From Sideroxyarcus sp. (GTDB taxonomy: Bacteria; Pseudomonadota; Gammaproteobacteria; Burkholderiales; Gallionellaceae): a stretch of DNA of 64,000 nt. Shown piece by piece: positions 37,841-47,987 of this stretch. The stretch spans positions 1 through 64,000 of the forward strand of contig JAUSBC010000004.1 of the NCBI GenBank assembly GCA_030652215.1, given 5' to 3'. Every line of letters starts with the position of its first letter. Within the stretch, counting starts at the first letter, position 1. Below the pieces are notes generated by a model. That model ran no database searches. It worked only from the letters and a program-made list of their open reading frames with translations, and was not told the DNA's origin. The position numbers were made by a program, and so were the translations under genes.

Positions 37841-38967
37841 CCATGAATAGCCGTTTTGTTGCCGCGCTGTTGCCGGTGCTGCTGGTCGCCTGCAGCAGCG
37901 ACAAGCCCAAGATCGAGCCGAACAAGCTGGTCGAATTCAAGCCGTCCGCCAGGATAGAAGTGCTCTGGAGTGTGGATGTCGGCGCTGCCGGGCAGAGCGT
38001 GTTGTCGCCTGCCGTAACGCGCGAAGCGGTGTTTGCGGCGAATGCAAAAGGCCAATTGGTCCGTCTCGACCGCAATAGCGGAAAAGAAGTCTGGAGCAGC
38101 GAATGCGGCTTTGCCGTCACCGGAGGCGTGGGGGCGGGCGAGGGGCTGGTACTGGTCGGCGGCGAAAAAGGCGAGCTGGCCGCTTTTGACGAGGACAGCG
38201 GCAAGTTGAAATGGCAGGTCAAGGTATCCAGCGACGTGCTGAGCGCGCCCAAGGTTGCCGACGGCGTGGTCGTGGTGCGCACCGGCAATCAGCGCATCAC
38301 CGGTTTGAGCGCGAAAGACGGCGGACGCCTGTGGTTGTATGAGCGAGCCACGCCGACGCTGATCGTGCGCAGCCATGCGAGCGTGGTGATACGCAACGGT
38401 TTGGTGTATGCGGGGTTTGCGGCAGGCAAGCTGGCGGCGATCAGCCTGAAGAACGGTGTAGTGGTGTGGGAATCCTCGGTGTCGCAGCCACGCGGCAATA
38501 CCGAACTGGAACGCATCAGCGACATTACCAGCCTGCCCGTGGTCGACAATGCACAGGTGTGCGCGGTTGCCTTCCAGGGGCGTCTGGCATGTTTCGATGC
38601 CGTGCAGGGCGGTGCGTTGTGGACGCGCGATATCGCCAGCGACAAGGGGCTGGCGCTGTCCGGCAAGACTTTGTACGTTGCCGACTCGGACAGCAACCTG
38701 GTAGCGCTGGACAAGAACAGCGGTGCCACGCTATGGAAGAACAACCAACTCCTGCTGCGCAAGGCGACCGCAGTCTATCCGCTGGGCGATTACCTGCTGC
38801 TGGGCGATTTCGAAGGTTACCTGCATGCGCTGAAGAGCGATGACGGCAGCTTCGTTGCGCGTAGCAGCACCGACGGCAGCGCCATTCAGGTTGCGCCGCT
38901 TACTTTGGGCAACGGAGCGCTGCTCCAAACCAGCGGCGGAAAACTGTATTCCGTCGCCATAAACTAG
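37837..38967 (+). CDS. bamB: outer membrane assembly lipoprotein BamB
   Basis: 376 residues with a lipoprotein signal (FVAALLPVLLVACSS, lipobox LVAC) and an eight-bladed PQQ-like beta-propeller, with repeats such as GQLVRLDRNSGKEVWSS, GELAAFDEDSGKLKWQV and SNLVALDKNSGATLWKN. It assists BamA in folding outer membrane proteins. ATG 37837 or 37843; the frame open further upstream overlaps yfgM and is not coding. Confidence 0.95.
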   Translation: MTMNSRFVAALLPVLLVACSSDKPKIEPNKLVEFKPSARIEVLWSVDVGAAGQSVLSPAVTREAVFAANAKGQLVRLDRNSGKEVWSSECGFAVTGGVGAGEGLVLVGGEKGELAAFDEDSGKLKWQVKVSSDVLSAPKVADGVVVVRTGNQRITGLSAKDGGRLWLYERATPTLIVRSHASVVIRNGLVYAGFAAGKLAAISLKNGVVVWESSVSQPRGNTELERISDITSLPVVDNAQVCAVAFQGRLACFDAVQGGALWTRDIASDKGLALSGKTLYVADSDSNLVALDKNSGATLWKNNQLLLRKATAVYPLGDYLLLGDFEGYLHALKSDDGSFVARSSTDGSAIQVAPLTLGNGALLQTSGGKLYSVAIN

Positions 38968-38973
38968 AAAAAA

Positions 38974-40371
38974 ATGCTACCTACTCTCGTACTTGTCGGC
39001 CGCCCCAACGTCGGAAAATCCACGTTGTTTAACCGCCTCACGCGCAGCCGTGACGCACTGGTGGCGGACTTGCCCGGTCTGACGCGCGACCGCCACTACG
39101 GTCGCGGCCGCGTCGGCGAGCGGCCGTTCCTGGTTGTGGATACTGGCGGGCTGGAGCCCGTGGCCAAGGAAGGCATCATGCACGAGATGGCCAAGCAGAC
39201 CCGGCAGGCGGTGGACGAGGCGGACATGGTACTGTTCATCGTCGACGGTCGCGATGGCGTCACGCCGCAGGACCGCATCATCGCCACCCAGTTGCGCAAA
39301 ACCGGGCGTCCGCTGCTGCTGCTGGTGAACAAGGCCGAGGGCATGCAGAGCGCGCGCGTCACCGTCGATTTCCACGAACTCGGACTGGGTACACCCATCC
39401 CTATTTCTTCCGCGCACGGCGACAATGTCGCCGAGATGATCGAAGTGGCGCTGGACGAGTTGCCGGCCGCAGTAATCGAAGTCGAGGAGAAATCCGACCA
39501 TCCGAAGCTGGCCATCGTCGGGCGCCCCAACGTTGGAAAGTCCACGCTGGTCAATGCCATTCTGGGCGAAGAGCGCGTCATTGCGTTCGACCAGCCGGGC
39601 ACCACGCGCGATTCCATCTATATTGATTTCGAGCGCGAAGGCAAGAAATACACCATCATCGACACCGCCGGCGTGCGCCGCCGCGGCAAGGTCGACGAGG
39701 CCGTCGAAAAGTTCTCCGTGGTGAAAACGCTGCAGGCCATCGAGGATGCCAATGTGGTTGTGCTGGTGGTGGATGCGCGCGACCAGATCACCGAGCAGGA
39801 TGCGCACCTGGCCGACTTCGTGCTGCAGGCAGGCCGTGCGCTGGTGCTGGCGATCAACAAGTGGGACGGGCTGGACGAATACAAACGCGACACGACAAAG
39901 CGCGACATCGAGCGCAAATTGCATTTCCTGAGTTTTGCCAAGCATCACTTCATTTCCGCGCTGAACGGCACCGGCGTGGACGCGCTGTTGAAATCGGTGA
40001 ATCAGGCTTACACCGCCGCGATGGCAAAGCTGCCGACGCCGCAACTTACGCGCGTGCTGGAAGAGGCGCTGCAGAAGCAGCAGCCGCCGCGCGTGGGTTC
40101 TTTCCGTCCGAAGATGCGCTATGCCCACCAGGGCGGCAGCAATCCGCCGCTCATCATCATTCATGGCAGCGCTCTGGACAAGGTGCCGGACAGCTACAGT
40201 CGTTACCTGGAGAAGGTCTTCTGCGATGCGTTCAAGCTGCAGGGCACCCCGCTGCGTATTGAATTCAAATCCGGCAAAAATCCCTTCGCCGACAAAAAAC
40301 ACGTGCTCACCGAGAGCGAGGAGCGCGCCGCGCATCGGGCGCGAATTCGCGGGCGCAGGCTGTACGGTTGA
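38974..40371 (+). CDS. der: ribosome biogenesis GTPase Der (EngA)
   Basis: 465 residues with two tandem GTPase domains ([15 protein letters not shown] at about 8 and [15 protein letters not shown] at about 184; DTGG/DTAG switch II; NKAE and NKWD specificity motifs) and a C-terminal KH-like domain ([19 protein letters not shown]). Needed for 50S subunit maturation. 6 nt after bamB. Confidence 0.97.
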   Translation: MLPTLVLVGRPNVGKSTLFNRLTRSRDALVADLPGLTRDRHYGRGRVGERPFLVVDTGGLEPVAKEGIMHEMAKQTRQAVDEADMVLFIVDGRDGVTPQDRIIATQLRKTGRPLLLLVNKAEGMQSARVTVDFHELGLGTPIPISSAHGDNVAEMIEVALDELPAAVIEVEEKSDHPKLAIVGRPNVGKSTLVNAILGEERVIAFDQPGTTRDSIYIDFEREGKKYTIIDTAGVRRRGKVDEAVEKFSVVKTLQAIEDANVVVLVVDARDQITEQDAHLADFVLQAGRALVLAINKWDGLDEYKRDTTKRDIERKLHFLSFAKHHFISALNGTGVDALLKSVNQAYTAAMAKLPTPQLTRVLEEALQKQQPPRVGSFRPKMRYAHQGGSNPPLIIIHGSALDKVPDSYSRYLEKVFCDAFKLQGTPLRIEFKSGKNPFADKKHVLTESEERAAHRARIRGRRLYG

Positions 40372-40422
40372 TTTGTATTTGTGTCATCATTTTGCCAATA
40401 AGCATTGTCGGGATCGTTGAGC

Positions 40423-41124
40423 ATGAACCAGTCAAATAATGAAATGAGCAGTTTCCTGGCGGAGCTGGCAGGCGAGGCAACGCAAAAGATGGAAGCGAAC
40501 CGTACCCGGCAGCAAGACCGCCAGGCGATGACGCACAGCGTGAATGCCGCGCTTGAGCGCACCTTCAAGTTTTTCAACCTGTTTGCCCAGCATCTGAATG
40601 CGCTGGAGCCCGATGTGCCGCGTGTCTACGCGCTGGATGGCAAGACCCAATTCTCGCGTCTGAAATGGAAAAGCGGGATGGCCGAATACCGCAAGCAGAG
40701 CATTGCGGATAACGCGCTGATGAACCATGTGTACTTTCAGGTGCGGCTGACCGCTCCCGAGCCGGTGACCGTCACGCGCCGCTTCGAGCAGTTCGACGAG
40801 ATCAAGAAAGATCTGGACGCCTACGGCCTGAAACCCAAGGAAGATATGCACGATCTGTGGCGGAACAGGGCGCAGAAAGCCATATTCCAGGTCGAGCTGG
40901 AGCCGGAATTCATAGTCTGGATGCGCTTCCTGGGCAATTACACGGACGGCAGCATCGAACTCGAGAGCAATAACCTTGACGGTTTCGGTGTCATGAAGGG
41001 CAAGTTGAATCCGGAGCTGCTGCAGACACCCATGCTGGACGGGATAGGCAAGTTCCTGATGGGGCGCACGAATGCCCTGCCGCAAGAGTTGGAACTCGTC
41101 CGGGATTTCTCCCGCAATCGATAA
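40423..41124 (+). CDS. conserved hypothetical protein
   Basis: 233 residues from ATG 40423 (TTG 40405 is an alternative). No signal peptide or membrane segment. The N-terminal 60 residues are helical and polar (FLAELAGEATQKMEANRTRQQ); the rest looks alpha/beta (ALDGKTQFSRLKWKSGMAEYR, PEPVTVTRRFEQFDEIKKDL, IVWMRFLGNYTDGSIELESNN). No family recognised. Sits alone between der and the hfq block; cytosolic role unknown. Confidence 0.75.
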   Translation: MNQSNNEMSSFLAELAGEATQKMEANRTRQQDRQAMTHSVNAALERTFKFFNLFAQHLNALEPDVPRVYALDGKTQFSRLKWKSGMAEYRKQSIADNALMNHVYFQVRLTAPEPVTVTRRFEQFDEIKKDLDAYGLKPKEDMHDLWRNRAQKAIFQVELEPEFIVWMRFLGNYTDGSIELESNNLDGFGVMKGKLNPELLQTPMLDGIGKFLMGRTNALPQELELVRDFSRNR

Positions 41125-41216
41125 TCCGGCATCTGATGCCGGTATCCGCCTCAAGTAACGCCGATTTGTGCCGCAATAATACTCATGCGAGTTGTATCCC
41201 TGTTGCAGGAGGTTGA

Positions 41217-41357
41217 GTGAATTATTTTTTGCCGGTAGTGTTAGCGACGCTGTTGCTGTCCGCATTCATGTTTGCTTTCATGAAGAATGCGGTGTTTGCC
41301 GAATTGCGCGAGCGGGCCGGAAGAGGCAGATCCGGGCGCGGAGATGGGGCTGAATAG
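41217..41357 (+). CDS. 46-residue single-span membrane peptide upstream of hfq
   Basis: GTG start at 41217 with a perfect AGGAGG (41207-41212) 4 nt before it. It encodes one N-terminal membrane helix ([21 protein letters not shown]) and a basic, Gly/Arg-rich tail ([16 protein letters not shown]). The strong ribosome-binding site and signal-anchor layout argue for real translation. No family recognised; it ends 80 bp before hfq. Confidence 0.55.
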   Translation: MNYFLPVVLATLLLSAFMFAFMKNAVFAELRERAGRGRSGRGDGAE

Positions 41358-41437
41358 GCGTCAACTCCTTCAAGCTCTTCCGTAGTGAAGGGTTTTCCAG
41401 TAAAGTAGCCGCCCCAAGAACAACAAGAGCGGACATC

Positions 41438-41668
41438 ATGAGTGCAAAAGGGCAACAACTACAAGACCCGTTCCTGAACGCGTTGCGTAAGGAGCATGTG
41501 CAGGTCGCCATTTACCTGGTCAACGGCATCAAGCTGCAGGGCCAGGTCGAGTCGTTTGATCAATATGTGGTGCTGCTGAAGAACACCGTCACCCAGATGG
41601 TCTACAAGCACGCCATTTCCACCATCGTCCCCGCACGCGCCGTCACCATCCCGTTCGACGCAGAGTAA
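41438..41668 (+). CDS. hfq: RNA-binding protein Hfq
   Basis: 76 residues, short-tailed Hfq: Sm1 ([39 protein letters not shown]) and Sm2 ([11 protein letters not shown]). Hexameric RNA chaperone for small RNA-mRNA pairing. The stop overlaps the hflX start (TAATG), the usual order. Confidence 0.98.
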   Translation: MSAKGQQLQDPFLNALRKEHVQVAIYLVNGIKLQGQVESFDQYVVLLKNTVTQMVYKHAISTIVPARAVTIPFDAE

Positions 41669-42810
41669 TGCACGAGTCAACGACTGTCGCCAATACGGCG
41701 GTTTTGGTCAGTCTGGATTTCGGCGCACCGGATTACGCAGAGAGTTTGGAAGAGCTACGTTTGCTGGCAGAAAGCGCTGGCGTGCGTACGCTTGCGCTGA
41801 TAGAGGGCAAGCGACAGCGCCCCGATCCCGCCACCTTCGCCGGCAGCGGCAAGGTGGACGAGATCGCAGCCTTGGTCGAGCAGCTGGAAGCGCCGCTGGT
41901 GATTTTCAATCACGACCTGTCTCCCGCGCAGATGCGCAATCTCACCGCCAAAATACAGACGCGCGTGATCGACCGCACCATGCTGATCCTGGATATCTTC
42001 GCCTTGCGCGCCCAGAGCCATGAAGGCAAGGTACAGGTGGAGCTGGCGCAGCTCAAATACCTTTCCACGCGGCTGGTCGGCATGAATATGGACATGGGGC
42101 AGCAGAAGTTCGCCGTGGGTGCGCGCGGTCCGGGTGAGACGCAACTGGAGCTTGACCGGCGCAAGCTGGATAGACGCGTCCATTTGCTCAACGAACGGCT
42201 GAAGCAACTCAAAAGGCATCGCGCATTGCAGCGCAAGGCGCGCAACCGTTCCGACGTGATGTCGGTCTCCATTGTCGGTTATACCAACGCTGGTAAATCC
42301 ACGCTGTTCAACCGCTTGACCAACGCCAACGTCTACGTCGCCAACCAGTTGTTCGCCACACTGGATACCACGGCGCGCAAGATATTCCTGGAGGGCGACA
42401 GCCTGCGCCAGGTGGTGTTGTCCGACACCGTGGGCTTCATTCGCCATCTGCCGCACGGGCTGGTGGCGGCCTTCCGCAGTACGCTGGAAGAGACGGCGCA
42501 GGCCGACCTGCTGCTGCATGTGGTGGATGTGAACAGCCCCGAGCGGCACGACCAGGTTGCCGAGGTGAACAAGGTTCTGGCCGAGATCGGGGCGCAGCAT
42601 ATCCCGCAGATCGTGGTCTACAACAAGATCGACCTGCAGGGCCTGGAACCGGGCGTGAAGCGCGACGAATATGGTAAAATCGCCAGCGTTCACTTGAGCG
42701 CTATTACGGGTGCCGGCCTGGCGGAATTGCGGGCCGCCCTGGCCGAAGTGCGCGATGCGCCGGAATCGGATGTGCAAGAGCAGGAATGGCACCCCCTGAA
42801 TGACAATTAA
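41668..42810 (+). CDS. hflX: ribosome-splitting GTPase HflX
   Basis: 380 residues: N-terminal HflX domain (LALIEGKRQRPDPATFAGSGK, FNHDLSPAQMRNL), coiled linker (GPGETQLELDRRKLDRRV), and a GTPase domain with [25 protein letters not shown] and NKID. It splits stalled or heat-damaged 70S ribosomes. Confidence 0.96.
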   Translation: MHESTTVANTAVLVSLDFGAPDYAESLEELRLLAESAGVRTLALIEGKRQRPDPATFAGSGKVDEIAALVEQLEAPLVIFNHDLSPAQMRNLTAKIQTRVIDRTMLILDIFALRAQSHEGKVQVELAQLKYLSTRLVGMNMDMGQQKFAVGARGPGETQLELDRRKLDRRVHLLNERLKQLKRHRALQRKARNRSDVMSVSIVGYTNAGKSTLFNRLTNANVYVANQLFATLDTTARKIFLEGDSLRQVVLSDTVGFIRHLPHGLVAAFRSTLEETAQADLLLHVVDVNSPERHDQVAEVNKVLAEIGAQHIPQIVVYNKIDLQGLEPGVKRDEYGKIASVHLSAITGAGLAELRAALAEVRDAPESDVQEQEWHPLNDN

Positions 42811-42831
42811 TTTGACTTCGAGGTAAAGACT

Positions 42832-44025
42832 ATGGGATTGAACGACCCGCAATGGGGCAACAAAAACAACGGCGGCCCTCCTGATCTCGAGGAGGTGATG
42901 CGCAAACTCAACCGCAAGATCGAATCGCTGTTCGGCAAGTCCGGCGGCGGTGCGCCCAAGGGCGGAAGCGGCAGCACGTCCGGTGGCACAGGTGGCGGCA
43001 TCGGCATCGGCCTGATCGTGCTGATCGTGGCGCTGGTGTGGATTGCCAGCGGCTTCTACATTGTCGATGCCAGCCAGCGCGGTGTAGTGCTGCGTTTCGG
43101 CAAGCTGTCCGAAATCACGGAATCCGGCCCGCGCTGGCACTTGCCCTATCCCTTCGAGACGGTGGAAGTGGTCAACCTGAGCCAGGTGCGCACGGTTGAA
43201 GTCGGCTATCGCGAGAACGTGAAAAACAAGATGCTGAGAGAATCGCTGATGCTGACTGACGACGAGAACATCATCGACATTCAGTTTGCGGTGCAGTATT
43301 TCCTGAAAGACCCCGCCGAATACCTGTTCAACAATCGCATGTCCGACGACAGGGAGATTGTGCGCCAGGCTGCCGAGACTTCGATACGCGAGGTTGTGGG
43401 CCGCAGCAAGATGGACTTTGTGCTGTACGAGGGCCGCGAGCAGGTTGCGGCATCGACGACCGCCCTGATCCAGGAAATCCTCGACCGTTACAAGGCGGGC
43501 ATCGTGGTGAGCAAAGTCACCATGCAAAATGCGCAGCCGCCGGAGCAGGTTCAGGCCGCGTTCGACGACGCGGTGAAAGCCGGGCAGGATCGTGAGCGCC
43601 AGAAGAACGAAGGCCAGGCTTATGCCAACGACGTGGTGCCCCGCGCCAAAGGTGCGGCGGCGCGCCTGATGCAAGAGGCGGACGGTTACAAGCAAAGCGT
43701 GATTGCCAGCGCGGAGGGTGATGCCAGCCGCTTCAAGCAGATTCTGGTCGAATACGAGAAAGCCCCGCAGGTGACGCGCGAGCGCATGTATCAGGATATG
43801 AAACAGCAGATACTGACCAGCACCAGCAAGGTGATCGTGGATCAGAAGAGCGGCGGCGGCAATCTGCTGTTCCTGCCACTGGACAAGCTGATCCAGAGCA
43901 CCAACCCGGTCGTTGAATCGTCCGCGTCAAGACCAACGGAGCAGTTGAACTCGGTACCGGGCGAAGCGGCGCTTGCCCCGCGTGTTCGCGAATCGCTGTT
44001 CGGTCGTGAAAGGGAGTCCCGCTAA
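42832..44025 (+). CDS. hflK: FtsH protease modulator HflK
   Basis: 397 residues. Gly-rich N-terminus (SGGGAPKGGSGSTSGGTGGG), one membrane helix (about 58-78), SPFH/prohibitin domain (SQRGVVLRFGKLSE, YPFETVEVVNLSQVRTVEVGY) and an Ala/Glu-rich coiled coil. HflKC forms a periplasmic cage around FtsH and tunes proteolysis. Overlaps hflC (TAATG). Confidence 0.96.
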   Translation: MGLNDPQWGNKNNGGPPDLEEVMRKLNRKIESLFGKSGGGAPKGGSGSTSGGTGGGIGIGLIVLIVALVWIASGFYIVDASQRGVVLRFGKLSEITESGPRWHLPYPFETVEVVNLSQVRTVEVGYRENVKNKMLRESLMLTDDENIIDIQFAVQYFLKDPAEYLFNNRMSDDREIVRQAAETSIREVVGRSKMDFVLYEGREQVAASTTALIQEILDRYKAGIVVSKVTMQNAQPPEQVQAAFDDAVKAGQDRERQKNEGQAYANDVVPRAKGAAARLMQEADGYKQSVIASAEGDASRFKQILVEYEKAPQVTRERMYQDMKQQILTSTSKVIVDQKSGGGNLLFLPLDKLIQSTNPVVESSASRPTEQLNSVPGEAALAPRVRESLFGRERESR

Positions 44026-44903
44026 TGAAACCGAATGTAACCAATTTCCTGGTGGCCGGCGTGGTCGTGCTGATCCTGGCCAGCATGAGCATCTTCATCG
44101 TGGACCAGCGTCAGACCGCCATTGTGTTCCAGTTGGGCGAAGTGATGCGGGTTGAGACTGAGCCCGGAATCAAGATGAAAATGCCGCTGGTGCAGAACGT
44201 GCGCTTTTTCGACTCGCGCATCCTGACGCTGGATGCAGACGAACCCGAGCGTTTCATCACCGCAGAGAAGAAGAACGTGCTGGTCGACTCCTTCATCAAG
44301 TGGCGTATTTTTGACGTCAAGCAGTATTACATCAGCGTGGGCGGTGACGAAGCCCGCGCCCGGACGCGCTTGATGCAGACGGTGAATTCGACGCTGCGCG
44401 AGGAATTCGGCAAGCGCACCATTCACGAAGTGGTGTCGGGCAAGCGTGACGAATTGATGCGCATTGTGCAGGAAAAAACCGACGGCGATGCACGCAAGAT
44501 CGGCGTGGAAGTACTGGATGTGCGCCTGAAGCGTGTCGACTTCCCGGTGGAAATCAGCGACTCTGTATATCGCCGCATGGATGCGGAGCGCAAACGGGTG
44601 GCCAACGAATTACGCGCGACGGGTAATGCCGAAAGCGAAAAAATCCGCGCCGATGCCGACCGGCAGCGCGAGGTAACACTGGCGCAGGCCTACCGCGATG
44701 CGCAGAAGATCAAGGGCGAGGGCGATGCACGGGCTGCGTCTCTGTATGCCGCCGCCTTTGGCCGCAATCCCGAGTTCTATGCCTTTTACCGCAGCCTGGA
44801 CGTCTACAAACAGAGCTTCAAGAGCAAGAGCGACGTGATGGTGCTGGATGCCGGTTCTCCGTTCTTCAAGTATCTGAAGGGTTCCGGCAGGGACGGCAAA
44901 TAA
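44025..44903 (+). CDS. hflC: FtsH protease modulator HflC
   Basis: 292 residues with an N-terminal anchor (about 6-24, FLVAGVVVLILASMSIFIV) and SPFH domain (RQTAIVFQLGEVMRVETEPG, DVRLKRVDFPVEISDSVYRRM), then a coiled coil (RADADRQREVTLAQAYRDAQ) and C-terminal FFKYLK. Partner of HflK. Confidence 0.96.
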   Translation: MKPNVTNFLVAGVVVLILASMSIFIVDQRQTAIVFQLGEVMRVETEPGIKMKMPLVQNVRFFDSRILTLDADEPERFITAEKKNVLVDSFIKWRIFDVKQYYISVGGDEARARTRLMQTVNSTLREEFGKRTIHEVVSGKRDELMRIVQEKTDGDARKIGVEVLDVRLKRVDFPVEISDSVYRRMDAERKRVANELRATGNAESEKIRADADRQREVTLAQAYRDAQKIKGEGDARAASLYAAAFGRNPEFYAFYRSLDVYKQSFKSKSDVMVLDAGSPFFKYLKGSGRDGK

Positions 44904-44909
44904 TAGCGC

Positions 44910-45095
44910 ATGGGCAATTACTGGCTGGCCGCTTTGGGCTTGATGCTGGTGCTGGAGGGAATCATGCCGTTCCTGTTTCCCTCTGCCTGGCGCGAAACGT
45001 TGCGCAAAGTGGCTCAATTCCAGGACGGACAGGCCCGATTTATCGGGCTGACACTGATGCTGAGCGGGCTGCTGCTGATTTACTGGATGAAATAA
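44910..45095 (+). CDS. DUF2065 small membrane protein
   Basis: 61 residues with two membrane segments (WLAALGLMLVLEGIMPFLF and FIGLTLMLSGLLLIYW) around WRETLRKVAQ. DUF2065/YjeT proteins usually lie between hflC and purA or hisZ, as here. Function unknown. It starts 6 nt after hflC. Confidence 0.9.
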   Translation: MGNYWLAALGLMLVLEGIMPFLFPSAWRETLRKVAQFQDGQARFIGLTLMLSGLLLIYWMK

Positions 45096-45108
45096 TGGAA
45101 TTGTTTAG

Positions 45109-46266
45109 ATGAACTGGCTGCTGCCGGAATATATCCAAGACATGCTGCCGGATGAAGCATGGCGCATCGAGAACATCCGCCGAGATGTGCTCGAGTTGTT
45201 GCGCCGCTCCGGTTATCAACTCGTTTCCCCCCCCCTGCTGGAATACGCCGAATCGCTGTTGATCAGCGACAGCGCGGACATGGATCTGCGCAGTTTCAAG
45301 CTGGTCGATCAACTGAGCGGCCGCACGCTGGCCGTGCGCGCCGACATCACGCCGCAAGTGGCGCGCATCGATGCCCACCTGCTGAATCGCCAGGGTGTCG
45401 CGCGTTTGTGTTACGCCGGCAGCGTGCTGCATACGCAGCCAGCCGGACTGATGCGCACGCGCGAGCCGTTGCAGATCGGCGCCGAACTGTACGGTCACGC
45501 GGGCCTGGAAAGCGATCTGGAAGTGCAGCGCCTGATGCTGCAAGCGCTGGCCTTGATCGGCATCGAAGGCGTGCATCTCGACCTGGGCCATGTGGGTGTA
45601 TTCAATGCCCTGGCAAGCCGCGCCTCGATTTCGCCCGAACTGGAAGCGGACTTGTTCGGCGCCCTGCAAAGCAAGGATGTGCCCACCCTGCGCGGCCTGG
45701 TGCAGGGGCTGCCGCAGGAAGTGCAGGCGGCGCTTCTGGTTTTGCCGCAGCTATACGGCGGCGTCGAAGTGATAGACCGCGCCCGCAAGATGTTGCCTGC
45801 CTATCCCGAAGTGACGGCAGCGTTGAACGAACTGGAACAGGCCGCCGCGCACCTGAAGGATCTGGCGCGCGATATCGGCATTGATCTGGCCGAACTGCGC
45901 GGATACCACTACCACAGCGGAATGGTGTTTGCGGCTTACCATGCGGGCAGCCACGATGCCATCGCGCTGGGCGGTCGCTACGACGACGTGGGCAAGGCCT
46001 TCGGGCGCGCCCGTCCGGCCACCGGTTTCAGCATGGATTTGCGCCAATTGCACGGCCTGCTGTCCAAGCAGGCACAGCCGCTGGGGATACGCGCGCCCTA
46101 TCGTCAGGATGCTGCACTGGACGAGGCTATCGCCAAGCTGCGCGGGCAGGGCGAAATCGTCGTGGTCGATCTGCTGGACAAGAGTGAATATCATTCGGAA
46201 CTGGATTGTGATCGCGAGTTGGTGTCACGAAATGGCAAGTGGGTCGTCGTTGGAATTAAAATTTAA
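45109..46266 (+). CDS. hisZ: ATP phosphoribosyltransferase regulatory subunit HisZ
   Basis: 385 residues, class II synthetase-like HisZ: LPEYIQDMLPDEAWRIENIRR, RADITPQVARIDAHLLN, RLCYAGSVLHTQPAG, and a degenerate GGRYDDVGKAFGRARPATGFS. It lacks the anticodon domain of HisS and acts with a short HisG in the first step of histidine synthesis. Implies a short-form hisG elsewhere. Located before purA as in other betaproteobacteria. Confidence 0.95.
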   Translation: MNWLLPEYIQDMLPDEAWRIENIRRDVLELLRRSGYQLVSPPLLEYAESLLISDSADMDLRSFKLVDQLSGRTLAVRADITPQVARIDAHLLNRQGVARLCYAGSVLHTQPAGLMRTREPLQIGAELYGHAGLESDLEVQRLMLQALALIGIEGVHLDLGHVGVFNALASRASISPELEADLFGALQSKDVPTLRGLVQGLPQEVQAALLVLPQLYGGVEVIDRARKMLPAYPEVTAALNELEQAAAHLKDLARDIGIDLAELRGYHYHSGMVFAAYHAGSHDAIALGGRYDDVGKAFGRARPATGFSMDLRQLHGLLSKQAQPLGIRAPYRQDAALDEAIAKLRGQGEIVVVDLLDKSEYHSELDCDRELVSRNGKWVVVGIKI

Positions 46267-46279
46267 GCTAATTACTTAG

Positions 46280-47602
<1,323 letters not shown>

Positions 47603-47626
47603 GGTGGGGCTGACGAAAAAAACGGG

Positions 47627-47655
47627 CACGCATCGCCATCGCGGTGCGTGTTTTT
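47627..47655 (+). terminator. intrinsic terminator of the hfq-purA block
   Basis: 10-bp stem CACGCATCGC (47627-47636) / GCGGTGCGTG (47641-47650) with one G-T pair, CATC loop, five T. Confidence 0.85.
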
Positions 47656-47678
47656 ATTTGAAAGCAGACGGTGTACAT

Positions 47679-47704
47679 GAAAACGGCCCGCTTGCGCGAG
47701 CCGT
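47679..47704 (-). terminator. distal terminator-like hairpin downstream of tRNA-Leu
   Basis: Stem ACGGCTCGC / GCGGGCCGT on the - strand with a GCAA loop and one mismatch, then TTTT. Its core is a near copy (15 of 16) of the proximal tRNA terminator. The 106 bp between the two hairpins hold no open frame I can support. Confidence 0.5.
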
Positions 47705-47810
47705 CGAATCGGGATGCCGGGACAGGGCCGGTTCAGGCTTGCTCAATTCCGGCGCCGGATGTTTTTTGAACCTTGGCGCGCAGCACGCAGGTGCAACGCC
47801 TTTTCGGGGC

Positions 47811-47841
47811 ACAAAACAAAAATGGCTCGCTTGCGCGAGCC
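47811..47841 (-). terminator. intrinsic terminator of tRNA-Leu
   Basis: On the - strand, GGCTCGC-GCAA-GCGAGCC (47841-47824) is a perfect 7-bp stem with a GNRA-type loop followed by ATTTTTGTTTTGT, 15 nt after the tRNA 3' CCA. Confidence 0.88.
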
Positions 47842-47855
47842 AACTTGTTGAATCT

Positions 47856-47940
47856 TGGTGCCCAGAAGAGGACTCGAACCTCCACACCTTGCGGCACACG
47901 GACCTGAACCGTGCGCGTCTACCAATTCCGCCATCTGGGC
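47856..47940 (-). tRNA. tRNA-Leu(CAG)
   Basis: An 85-nt class II tRNA with encoded CCA. Acceptor stem GCCCAGA pairs with TCTGGGC; D-arm GGCGGAATTGGTAGACGC; anticodon stem CACGG/CCGTG with loop TTCAGGT, so anticodon CAG reading CUG; long variable arm TGCCGCAAGGTG-type; T-arm GGAGG-TTCGAGT-CCTCT. It is the only RNA gene seen in the window and lies antisense between purA and rnr. Confidence 0.97.
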
Positions 47941-47958
47941 AATGCTTCGAGGGTGCGC

Positions 47959-47987
47959 ACTTTAATTGTTAAAGGATTTTGTGTCAA
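47959..47987 (-). promoter_or_regulatory. tRNA-Leu promoter
   Basis: On the - strand, TTGACA (47987-47982), a 17-bp spacer and TAAAGT (47964-47959) give a strong sigma70 promoter. A GC-rich discriminator (GCGCACCC) follows, as in stringently controlled stable-RNA promoters. The first base of TTGACA pairs with the first base of the rnr start codon, so the two divergent genes share DNA here. Confidence 0.8.

Noticed and set aside
47705-47810. Small RNA between the two hairpins downstream of tRNA-Leu
   Set aside because: No promoter elements found on the - strand; kept only as a question in the findings.
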